From an uncultured Bermanella sp. (GTDB taxonomy: Bacteria; Pseudomonadota; Gammaproteobacteria; Pseudomonadales; Oceanobacteraceae), in the NCBI GenBank assembly GCA_913058575.1, contig CAJXRF010000013.1, positions 1 through 64,000 on the forward strand: a DNA stretch of 64,000 nt, read 5' to 3'. Shown here one piece after another: positions 56,910-64,000 of the stretch. Each line of letters begins with the position of its first letter. The first letter of the stretch is position 1. The position numbers and the translations under genes were made by a program. Below the pieces are notes generated by a model. The model saw only the letters and a list, made by a program, of their open reading frames with translations, made no database searches and was not told the origin of the DNA.

Positions 56910-58777
56910 GTCAGCAAGGACAGTTTTCATTACTAAGTAAACGCCGATTTTTACCCTATTTTATTACCCAAGCACTGGGTGCGTTTAACGATAACCTTTA
57001 TAAAAATGCTTTATTGTTATTCATTACCTTCGGCAGTATTAGCGCACAAGGTGATTCCGCTTTGCTTACTAACTTGGCGGCAGGTTTATTCATATTACCG
57101 TTTTTTTTATTCTCCCCTATTGCAGGGCAAATAGCCGACAAACGTGAAAAATCTCAATTAATCCGTTGGATCAAACTTATGGAGGTGGCCATTATGCTAG
57201 TAGCCGCCGTGGCCATTGTGATTGGCAGCATTGGCTTAATGATGACGCTATTATTTTTAATGGGCTTGCAGTCGGCTATTTTTGGCCCGGTTAAATTTTC
57301 GTTAATGCCGCAACAACTTTCTTCCGAAGAATTAGTGGGTGGCAATGGTTTAGTAGAAATGGGCACCTTCTTGGCTATTTTATTGGGTACCATGAGCGCT
57401 GGTTTATTTTTCGATTTAGACAATGCCAAGTACTGGATTGCTTGCGCTGTAGTTATCTTTGCTGTGCTGGGTTATTTTTCTAGTCGTTATATTCCGCAAG
57501 CCCCTGCCAATGACCCGCAATTAAAAATCAATTGGAACCCGTTTACTGAATTAGTAAATACCCTTAAACAAGCGCGCAGTAATCGGCCTGTATTTTTATC
57601 TATTATGGCCATCAGTTGGTTTTGGTTTGTGGGCGCCAGCTATTTAACTCAGTTTCCAACTTTTGCTAAAGACTATCTGGGCGGCAGCGCGCAAGTGGTG
57701 ACCCTGTTGTTAACCTTGTTTTCGGTGGGTGTGGCAGTGGGCTCTTTATTATGTGAAAAATTATCCGGCCATAAAATTGAATTAGGTATCGTGCCCATCG
57801 GCTCCATTGGCATGAGCCTATTTGGCATAGATTTATATTTTGCCATTGCCAGCATTGAAGTAGTTGAAAACATGAGCGCCATGGCCTTTATTGAGCAAAG
57901 CGGTAATTGGCGCATGATGCTCGACATTGCGCTTATTAGTGCCTTTGGTGGTTTGTTTGTGGTGCCGCTTCAAGCGCTGATTCAAAATAGAAGTGAAGAA
58001 AAAATACGCGCACAAATCATTGCCGCCAATAATGTTTTAAACGCATTGTTTATGGTGGCCAGCGCTATCTTTGCCATCTTAGCGTTAGTAGTGGTTAAAA
58101 TATCCTTAGTGGAATATTTCCTAGCCTTAGCACTCATGAACATAGTGGTAGCTAGCTACGTTTACGCTCAAGTGCCTGAGTTTGTATTGCGTTTTTTCAT
58201 CTGGATATTGGGTCATAGCATGTATCGCGTAGAGCAAAAAGGCCTTGAAGTTATACCTGAAGATGGACCCGCTGTTTTGGTGTGCAATCATGTGAGCTAT
58301 GTAGATGCTTTATTGATTGGCGGCGCTTACCATCGCCCAGTACGCTTTGTTATGGACAGAAGCATTGCCGAAATGAAAGGTTTAAAAACCTTTTTTAAAT
58401 GGGCAAAAACCATTCCCATTTGTTCACCTAAAGCCGACATTGATGTATATGAAAATGCCTTTAAACGCATTAAAGAAGAATTAGACGATGGCAATATTGT
58501 GTGTATTTTCCCTGAAGGGAAAATTACTAAGGATGGCAATGTTGATACTTTTAAAGCAGGTATTGAGCGTATATTAAAAGATTCACCAGTACCGGTGATT
58601 CCATTGGCACTGGATGGATTATGGGGCAGTTACTTTAGCCATAAAGATGGCCATGCTCTTACCACCCGGCCAAAACGGTTTTGGTCTAGGGTGTCGCTAA
58701 CTGCAGGCAAGTTACAGCAGCCGCAAGATGTGTCGGCGCAATCTCTTGAAAGTGACGTGAAAAGTTTACTGGTATAA
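56906..58777 (+). CDS. MFS transporter / PlsC acyltransferase fusion (LplT-Aas-like)
   Basis: 623 aa. Residues 1-410 form a 12-helix major facilitator domain (FITQALGAFNDNLYKNALLL, IAGQIADKREKSQLIRW) like the lysophospholipid flippase LplT. Residues about 430-610 form a PlsC domain with the NHVSYVDA motif (Asn-His-x4-Asp) near 458 and FPEGKITKDG near 535. Known three-part fusions add an acyl-ACP ligase; here that domain is absent. Probable role: import and re-acylate lysophospholipids. Four-base overlap with the TetR gene (ATGA), so coupled. Confidence 0.88.
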   Translation: MSQQGQFSLLSKRRFLPYFITQALGAFNDNLYKNALLLFITFGSISAQGDSALLTNLAAGLFILPFFLFSPIAGQIADKREKSQLIRWIKLMEVAIMLVAAVAIVIGSIGLMMTLLFLMGLQSAIFGPVKFSLMPQQLSSEELVGGNGLVEMGTFLAILLGTMSAGLFFDLDNAKYWIACAVVIFAVLGYFSSRYIPQAPANDPQLKINWNPFTELVNTLKQARSNRPVFLSIMAISWFWFVGASYLTQFPTFAKDYLGGSAQVVTLLLTLFSVGVAVGSLLCEKLSGHKIELGIVPIGSIGMSLFGIDLYFAIASIEVVENMSAMAFIEQSGNWRMMLDIALISAFGGLFVVPLQALIQNRSEEKIRAQIIAANNVLNALFMVASAIFAILALVVVKISLVEYFLALALMNIVVASYVYAQVPEFVLRFFIWILGHSMYRVEQKGLEVIPEDGPAVLVCNHVSYVDALLIGGAYHRPVRFVMDRSIAEMKGLKTFFKWAKTIPICSPKADIDVYENAFKRIKEELDDGNIVCIFPEGKITKDGNVDTFKAGIERILKDSPVPVIPLALDGLWGSYFSHKDGHALTTRPKRFWSRVSLTAGKLQQPQDVSAQSLESDVKSLLV

Positions 58778-58800
58778 AGTTAGCTGACTATTAAAAACCA

Positions 58801-58842
58801 AAAAGCCCCTATCGATTTATAATTAAATCTATAGGGGCTTTT
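58801..58842. terminator. Bidirectional terminator between the MFS-PlsC and TorF-like genes
   Basis: aaaagcccctat (58801-58812) / ataggggctttt (58831-58842), extended inward by gattta/taaatc. A and T runs lie on both sides. It separates convergent genes. Confidence 0.92.
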
Positions 58843-58869
58843 ATATTTTCGCTTAAGTTTTTTTAAGAA

Positions 58870-59604
58870 TTAAAAACCGAAAGAGCGAGAAACAGTGGCT
58901 ACGATTCGAGCATCAGCAGTATCACCATAAGAGCTAGCAATGTCTGTATCTTCAGCTGCTACTTCGAAATCAAACCCTTCGAAGCTAGTTTGGTATGCTA
59001 GTCGATAGTGCATATAAGACGCCTCACCATTCCAGCCTAAAACAGTTTTATCGCTAGCTGTTGAAGTAGACTGGTCGATACTTGCACGAAGAGTATGGCC
59101 AGGAGCCACTTCATAGCTATGCGCTGCCATTACGATGTAATGACCCTCACCAGAACCAAAATAGTCCCATGCATACCAAAGGTTTAGTTCACTTTGTCCA
59201 AATTCAGAGGCAAAACCAAACTTAGAGTAAACTTCAGAGTAATTACCATCTGATGAATCAGCTTTTTCTTCAGCTACGGAGGCATCTTGACCATGGTAAG
59301 TGTAATGAGCAATACCCGCATCTACTGATACAGTATCAGTTAGCTCTAAATACTGACCCACATAAAAATCCCACTCAAGATTTGTATCATCACCAAAGTC
59401 TACATTGGATGCCCAAGTACCCGCATACAAGCCAGAAGCTTGAGAGTAGTCAAAGCTACCCTGAAGAGCTGGACTGCTATCAGTTTGTGAAACACCGTTA
59501 AAGGTGTAATCAGATGCTAGTGTACCTGTAGCAGACAAATCAGCCATGGCAGATGTAGAAATGGCAAGTGCGCCCATGGCTACTAGTAATTTATTTTTAG
59601 TCAT
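58870..59604 (-). CDS. TorF-family putative porin (Gcw_chp)
   Basis: 244 aa from the ATG at 59604 (ggggaaaa upstream); the open frame extends further but into the neighbour. Signal peptide MTKNKLLVAMGALAISTSAMA. The mature start LSATGTLASDYTFNGVSQTDSSPALQGSFDY (shown in part) and GLYAGTWASNVDFGDDT are the gcw_chp (TIGR02001) hallmark, and it ends in a Phe (SFGF). A predicted outer-membrane barrel. Next to the choline importer, so it may supply choline or betaine passage, but that is inference. Confidence 0.85.
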   Translation of the reverse strand: MTKNKLLVAMGALAISTSAMADLSATGTLASDYTFNGVSQTDSSPALQGSFDYSQASGLYAGTWASNVDFGDDTNLEWDFYVGQYLELTDTVSVDAGIAHYTYHGQDASVAEEKADSSDGNYSEVYSKFGFASEFGQSELNLWYAWDYFGSGEGHYIVMAAHSYEVAPGHTLRASIDQSTSTASDKTVLGWNGEASYMHYRLAYQTSFEGFDFEVAAEDTDIASSYGDTADARIVATVSRSFGF

Positions 59605-59678
59605 TATGTTTTTCCCCAGTTTTACTTTCGTTGTTATATTTTTACTTACTAACTTTAAATGTTGTTGGACATATTTCA

Positions 59679-60854
59679 TCAATCGTCCAACAACATTTTT
59701 CCCAACAAGGTGTGATAAAGCTCTCTGTCTCCTATCACACCCAGTGTTTGCTTCTCATCATGCTCATCCTGTATAAAAACCGAATGACCAGTATGGTAAC
59801 GAATTTCCATCACATCACGCATGGGCGTATTGGTACTCACACATGTAGGTGCATAATCTAAATCATCAATGGAGTCATTTTGTTTCCACTGTTGAGTGAC
59901 AAAAGGCTGGCCCTTGTAAAGCACCGTCATTTGATCTTGGCTTAACCAATAATCGTGGCGACGGCTTAAACAATATCCCTTCTCTGTAAATTCTGTATCG
60001 CTCATGGCACGCATAATCGAGTGGGCTTGCAATACATGAATAGGGTTAGTGTGTGCCACAAAGTCTTTTACGTAATCATTTACAGGATTTAAAACAATAT
60101 TCTGTGGCTTGCCATGCTGTACGATTTGACCATCTTTCATAATCGCAATGTTGGTACCCAGTTTAAGGGCTTCATCCAGATCATGGCTGACAAAAATAAT
60201 GGTCTTGTGCAATTTTTCTTGAAGCTGCAATAGTTCATCTTGTAGTTGGCTGCGTATTAATGGGTCCAGTGCAGAGAACGGCTCATCCATAAGTAAAATG
60301 TCTGACTCGGTAACCAAAGCTCTTGCTAGCCCCACACGCTGCTGCATGCCACCAGAAAGTTCGTTTGGCTTAAGCTTGCGCCATTTGTACAAACCCACTA
60401 ATTCAAGTTGTTCTTTTACGCGTTTGGCTATTTCTTTTTTATTGAGTTTTTGTAGCTCTAATGGAAACGCAACATTTTTTTCCACCGACAGCCAAGGCAT
60501 TAGGGCAAATTTTTGAAACACCATGGAAATACGCTGCGTGCGAATTTCCCGCTGGGTTTTGTTATCTACCTGACTAAAGTCCACCACTTCGCCGTTATGA
60601 TCCAAATTCACACTGCCGCGACTTATAGGGTTTAAGCCATTAATACAGCGTAATAAACTGGATTTACCAGAGCCTGATAAGCCCATTAATACGCAAATTT
60701 CACCCTTGGCGATTTTAAGGTTGGCCCCTTGTACACCCAACACTAAGCCTGTGTCTTTACGAATTTGATCGCGGCCTTGGCCCTTATCAAGCAGCTCAAG
60801 TGCCGCCTGTGGGTTTTTACCAAATACCACATCTAAATTTTTAATTTCTATCAT
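59679..60854 (-). CDS. choV: Choline ABC transporter, ATP-binding subunit
   Basis: 391 aa. Walker A GLSGSGKSS near residue 57, signature LSGGMQQRVGLARAL, Walker B ILLMDEPFSALD. A C-terminal partial CBS-like region (THVSTNTPMRDVMEIR-like segment) is typical of quaternary-amine importers (ProV/OpuA class). The order with choW and choX next to betA identifies choline as the likely substrate. The start overlaps choW by 4 bp. Confidence 0.92.
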   Translation of the reverse strand: MIEIKNLDVVFGKNPQAALELLDKGQGRDQIRKDTGLVLGVQGANLKIAKGEICVLMGLSGSGKSSLLRCINGLNPISRGSVNLDHNGEVVDFSQVDNKTQREIRTQRISMVFQKFALMPWLSVEKNVAFPLELQKLNKKEIAKRVKEQLELVGLYKWRKLKPNELSGGMQQRVGLARALVTESDILLMDEPFSALDPLIRSQLQDELLQLQEKLHKTIIFVSHDLDEALKLGTNIAIMKDGQIVQHGKPQNIVLNPVNDYVKDFVAHTNPIHVLQAHSIMRAMSDTEFTEKGYCLSRRHDYWLSQDQMTVLYKGQPFVTQQWKQNDSIDDLDYAPTCVSTNTPMRDVMEIRYHTGHSVFIQDEHDEKQTLGVIGDRELYHTLLGKMLLDD

Positions 60855-61684
60855 GCTTGATCACCCCCGCTCTTTTTAAATAAGCGATCTAGCAATATGG
60901 CCAATAACACAATGGCTAGGCCGGCTTCAAAGCCGCTGGCAATGTCTACCGTATTCAGTGCTCTTACCACGGGCTTACCTAAACCATCGGCTCCTACTAA
61001 CGCGGCAATGACCACCATAGACAATGACAACATAATGCATTGAGTCACACCGGCTGCAATATTAGACGCCGCGGCAGGTAATTCTATGCGCAATAATATT
61101 TGCCATTTATTGGCACCAAACGATTCACCGGCTTCCACCAATTCATGGGGCACTTCAGAAATACCTAAGTACGTTAATCGAATGGGGGCAGCAATGGCAA
61201 AAATAATAGTAGAGATGAGTCCCGGCACCACACCCAAGCCAAATAAGGTAAGGGTTGGAATTAAATATACAAAAGTCGGAACGGTTTGCATTAAATCTAA
61301 GATAGGCCGCAATATAGTGTACAGCCAACTATGATGGGCTGCGTATATGCCCAATGGCAAACCAATTATAATACAAAAAAGAGTGGCATATAAAACTAAC
61401 GATAGGGTTTGCATGGTTTCCATCCAATACCCTAAATTCCAAATTAACAATAAGGAAACAATACTGTAAATAACTAAGGGAATTGAGCGATGCAGTGCAA
61501 TAACAAGGATACAAATAATAGCAATGAAGGCCACAGGGTGTAGCCATAATAAAGCCCCGGTAAAGGCCTCGATGATAGCTTCTAAAGAATCAGAGATAAA
61601 ATCAAATACAGCCGAGAAATTATCTACTAGCCAATCTACAAACGTTTCGATGTACTTCCCTAAAGGAAGTTTATTTTGTTCCAT
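60851..61684 (-). CDS. choW: Choline ABC transporter, permease subunit
   Basis: 277 aa from the ATG at 61684; the frame opens eight codons earlier. Multiple membrane helices with the EAA loop GLPLGIYAAHHSWLYTILRP ... ELVEAGESFGANKWQILLRIELPAA. Channel-forming subunit of the ProW/OpuAB class. A stable hairpin sits in the gap after choX, just ahead of this gene. Confidence 0.92.
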   Translation of the reverse strand: MEQNKLPLGKYIETFVDWLVDNFSAVFDFISDSLEAIIEAFTGALLWLHPVAFIAIICILVIALHRSIPLVIYSIVSLLLIWNLGYWMETMQTLSLVLYATLFCIIIGLPLGIYAAHHSWLYTILRPILDLMQTVPTFVYLIPTLTLFGLGVVPGLISTIIFAIAAPIRLTYLGISEVPHELVEAGESFGANKWQILLRIELPAAASNIAAGVTQCIMLSLSMVVIAALVGADGLGKPVVRALNTVDIASGFEAGLAIVLLAILLDRLFKKSGGDQA

Positions 61685-61699
61685 GATACCACTTTGTTT

Positions 61700-61725
61700 C
61701 TCACACAAACCTGAGCTCGTGTGAG
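61700..61725. repeat. Hairpin between choX and choW
   Basis: ctcacac (61700-61706) / gtgtgag (61719-61725). On the minus-strand mRNA it lies about 15 nt before the choW start, with no T-tract in that direction. It may stabilise the choX message and lower choW translation, keeping binding protein in excess. Confidence 0.5.
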
Positions 61726-61819
61726 TTTTTTATGAATTTAGCAAGCTATTAAAAATCATTAATTTTGTATAAATGTTTATCAACAGCCTGTTAGCTCGAC
61801 TTTAAAATGGAGCCATTTT

Positions 61820-62743
61820 TTAGTTTAACGACGCCTGAGCAGCTTGTAGTGCTGGCTTACCATCAAGAGTGGTTACATCTTTTAGCCAAGCATTTAGGGC
61901 TTCAGGATTTTTCTTAAGCCAATCTTTAGCGGCTGCTTCTGGTTTTTTACCACCATCTAAAATAGCGCCCATTAATTCATTTTCCATAGCTAGGGTAAAA
62001 TCTAGGTTTGTTAGTAACTTACCAACGTTTTTACATTCAGTGCTGAAGTTTTTACGAGTATTAGTAAAGACGTTTGCACCGCCTAAATTAGGACCAAAGA
62101 AATCATCGCCCCCTTCAAGGTAAGCTAGCTCAAAGTTGGCATTCATTGGGTGTGGCGCCCAACCTAAGAAAGCAATCCATTTGTCACGACGTGTTTTACG
62201 TTTTACTTGAGACAACATGCCCGCTTCACTTGATTCAACCACTTCAAAATCTTTTAGGCCAAACGCATTTTTATCAATCATAGATTGAATTAAACGGTTG
62301 CCATCGTTACCTGGTTCAATTCCGTAAATTTTGCTTTCAAACTTGTCAGCGAATTTAGCGATGTCTGCAAAGCTTTTCACGCCAGCATCATAAACATACT
62401 TAGGAACAGCCAAAGTATATTTAGCACCCACTAAATTTTTGTTAATGGTTTCAACACTGCCACTATCGGTATAAGACTTAATGTCGGCTTCCATGGTAGG
62501 CATCCAGTTTCCTAGGAAAACATCAATGTCATTATTTTCCATGGACTTATAGGTAACCGGTACCGATAACATTTGAGTTTTGGTTTTATAGCCAATGCTT
62601 TCTAATACCACTGAAGTTAATGCGGTGGTGGCAGTAATGTCTGTCCAGCCTACGTCAGAAAAGCGCACGGTATCACATTGATTGGCCTGTACAGTGAAGG
62701 GTGCCGCTAGGCACGCTGTCAGTAATAGTGATTTAATTTTCAT
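61820..62743 (-). CDS. choX: Choline ABC transporter, substrate-binding protein
   Basis: 307 aa from the ATG at 62743 (ggag 6 nt upstream; the ATG at 62749 abuts it). Signal peptide MKIKSLLLTACLAAPFTVQA, then NQCD. OpuAC-type fold: VRFSDVGWTDITATTAL, LGNWMPTMEADI and IAFLGWAPHPMNANFEL, with tryptophan/tyrosine residues that would box the quaternary amine. The C-terminal part KKNPEALNAWLKDVTTLDG resembles ChoX. First gene of choXWV, 36 bp behind betA. Confidence 0.93.
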   Translation of the reverse strand: MKIKSLLLTACLAAPFTVQANQCDTVRFSDVGWTDITATTALTSVVLESIGYKTKTQMLSVPVTYKSMENNDIDVFLGNWMPTMEADIKSYTDSGSVETINKNLVGAKYTLAVPKYVYDAGVKSFADIAKFADKFESKIYGIEPGNDGNRLIQSMIDKNAFGLKDFEVVESSEAGMLSQVKRKTRRDKWIAFLGWAPHPMNANFELAYLEGGDDFFGPNLGGANVFTNTRKNFSTECKNVGKLLTNLDFTLAMENELMGAILDGGKKPEAAAKDWLKKNPEALNAWLKDVTTLDGKPALQAAQASLN

Positions 62744-62779
62744 TTTCATCTCCGTTTTTATTGTTGCTTTTATCATTAA

Positions 62780-64000
62780 TTAAGTGCGCTTAGCTTCACT
62801 ATCACGCTGCTTGTTTTGCCAGTTTTCTTCCATACCAATGCTTGCGTCAATTGGGGGCAATGTAAGACCCTTTATTAAATCCGCTGCACGCTCGGCCACC
62901 ATGATAGTGGGCGCATTTAAATTGCCATTGGTAATGGTGGGGAAAATAGACGAGTCCACCACTCGTAAGCCCTGTATGCCATGCACGCGGGTTTGTGAAT
63001 CCACCACGGCCATGTCATCTTCACCCATTTTACAAGAGCAAGATGGGTGATAAGCGCTTTCTACATTTGATCGAACAAATTCATCAATCTGTTCATCGCT
63101 TTGAATACTTTCACCGGGTTGAATTTCTCCATCACGGTATTCATCAAAGGCAGGCTGATTAATAATTTCACGAGTCAGTTTTACGCAGTCACGAAACCCT
63201 TCGCGGTCACCTTCTGTATTTAAATAATTAAACTTAATTAGCGGATGATCTTTAGGGTCATTGCTGCTTGCTCTCACAAAACCACGACTGGTGGGTTTGT
63301 TATGACCGATATGAACTTGAAAACCATGGCCAGCAAAGGCTAATTGTCCATCGTAGCGCATGGCGGCTGGCAAAAAGTGGTACTGTAAATCAGGCCATTT
63401 CACACCCGCTTTAGAGCGAATAAATCCGCAAGACTCAAAATGGTTAGTGGCCCCTAAGCCCTTTTTAGTAAAGAACCAACGAGCACCAATTAAAAACTTG
63501 CTAAATAACCCCAACTTACCGTTAAGGGTAATATCTTGTTTACACTTAAACTGAAAATAGAATTCCAGATGGTCTTGAAGGTTTTCACCCACCCCAGGTA
63601 AGTGGTGTTTCACTTCAATGCCCGCGTCTTTTAATACGTGTTCAGGCCCAATACCCGATAACTGTAAAAGATGAGGAGAGCCAATGGGCCCTGCGCTTAA
63701 AATAACTTCCTTTTTAGCGGCTACTTCAATTATTTTTCCCTTACGTTCATAGCGAATGCCCTTGGCGACTTTATCTTCCAATAACACCTTATGTACCAAA
63801 GCATGGGTCACCACGGTTAAATTTGGGCGACTCATGGCTGGTTTTAAATACGCATTGGCCGTTGACCACCGCACACCATTTTTAACGGTCATGTGCATGG
63901 GGCCAAAGCCTTCTTGCAATTTGGCGTTGTAATCTTGCGTATGAAAGTACCCGGCTTCCACGCCAGCATCTATAAATGCTTGGTAAAGGGGGTTTTGCAT
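62780..64000 (-). CDS. betA: Choline dehydrogenase, 3' part (cut by window edge)
   Basis: 406 residues of the C-terminal part of a GMC oxidoreductase (FAD). The N-terminus with the FAD GxGxxG motif lies beyond 64000. Visible: [41 protein letters not shown] (in part), [18 protein letters not shown] with the catalytic His, and [23 protein letters not shown]. It oxidises choline to betaine aldehyde for osmoprotectant synthesis. It precedes the choline importer, so uptake and oxidation are joined. Confidence 0.93.
   Translation of the reverse strand: MQNPLYQAFIDAGVEAGYFHTQDYNAKLQEGFGPMHMTVKNGVRWSTANAYLKPAMSRPNLTVVTHALVHKVLLEDKVAKGIRYERKGKIIEVAAKKEVILSAGPIGSPHLLQLSGIGPEHVLKDAGIEVKHHLPGVGENLQDHLEFYFQFKCKQDITLNGKLGLFSKFLIGARWFFTKKGLGATNHFESCGFIRSKAGVKWPDLQYHFLPAAMRYDGQLAFAGHGFQVHIGHNKPTSRGFVRASSNDPKDHPLIKFNYLNTEGDREGFRDCVKLTREIINQPAFDEYRDGEIQPGESIQSDEQIDEFVRSNVESAYHPSCSCKMGEDDMAVVDSQTRVHGIQGLRVVDSSIFPTITNGNLNAPTIMVAERAADLIKGLTLPPIDASIGMEENWQNKQRDSEAKRT

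Noticed and set aside
61700-61731. Terminator of a plus-strand transcript (stem followed by six Ts on the plus strand)
   Set aside because: No plus-strand gene lies upstream of it; on the gene strand it lacks a T-tract, so it was recorded as an intercistronic hairpin.

Overview
The window looks like a chromosomal segment of a marine gammaproteobacterium, AT-rich by eye, most likely in the Oceanospirillales/Pseudomonadales neighbourhood. This is inferred from gene order, not from a search. The order ftsH-folP-glmM-tpiA-secG-tRNA-Leu(GAG)-tRNA-fMet-rimP-nusA-infB-rbfA-truB-rpsO-pnp is the pseudomonad-type version of the E. coli locus. rpsF-rpsR-membrane protein-rplI-dnaB, bioBFHCD and purL/mltF/tadA also follow pseudomonad-like synteny. 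The replicon is clearly chromosomal: there is no phage, IS element, integrase or CRISPR array.

Layout. 1-4.1 kb: tail of an unknown gene, a chain of small hairpins, a SprA-related putative metalloprotease, a tiny flagellar-rod-like protein, and an AraC regulator divergent from a two-domain PNPOx-like protein. 4.1-8.9 kb: the biotin operon bioB-bioF-bioH-bioC-bioD (minus strand), with a good candidate BirA operator over its promoter. 9-13.1 kb: comF, a 55-aa small protein, srkA, a small outer-membrane barrel and rsmC. 13.1-20.5 kb: a GlyGly-CTERM protein, dnaB, the ribosomal cluster rplI/rpsR/rpsF, a Mpo1-like protein, cytochrome b561 and YceI. 20.5-23.1 kb: a BASS transporter, a pentapeptide-repeat/K+-channel fusion and a SlyD-type isomerase. 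23.2-39.6 kb: the large translation/transcription housekeeping block (pnp back to ftsH, rlmE, yhbY) with two tRNAs. 39.6-46.5 kb: an accessory surface block (DUF3187-like barrel, thrombospondin-type-3/GlyGly-CTERM protein, 1128-aa lipoprotein) and an 800-bp gene-poor gap. 46.5-53.8 kb: purL, mltF, tadA and a lipoprotein hydrolase. 54-58.8 kb: a VIT/VWA GlyGly-CTERM protein divergent from a TetR regulator that overlaps an MFS-PlsC fusion gene; four copies of a 13-bp operator lie between them. 58.9-64 kb: a TorF-type porin, the choline ABC transporter choVWX and the 3' part of betA (choline to glycine betaine).

How it fits together: most of the window is core information processing and cofactor synthesis. 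The accessory content is about the cell envelope: three separate proteins carry a GlyGly-CTERM-like tail, several are predicted surface or periplasmic proteins, and a phospholipid acyltransferase/transporter fusion is tied to a dedicated repressor. The least ordinary signals are the four-operator TetR array at 56.15-56.28 kb (two spacings of exactly 30 bp, one operator over the -35 box), the duplicated bioH tail that forms the bioC leader, the terminator-like hairpin immediately before rimP, a ComF whose first zinc-binding cysteines lie upstream of any normal start codon, and the 51-bp tandem repeats behind pnp. I saw no clearly new multi-gene defence or mobile system; the TetR / VIT-VWA / MFS-PlsC unit is the best candidate for an undescribed functional module.
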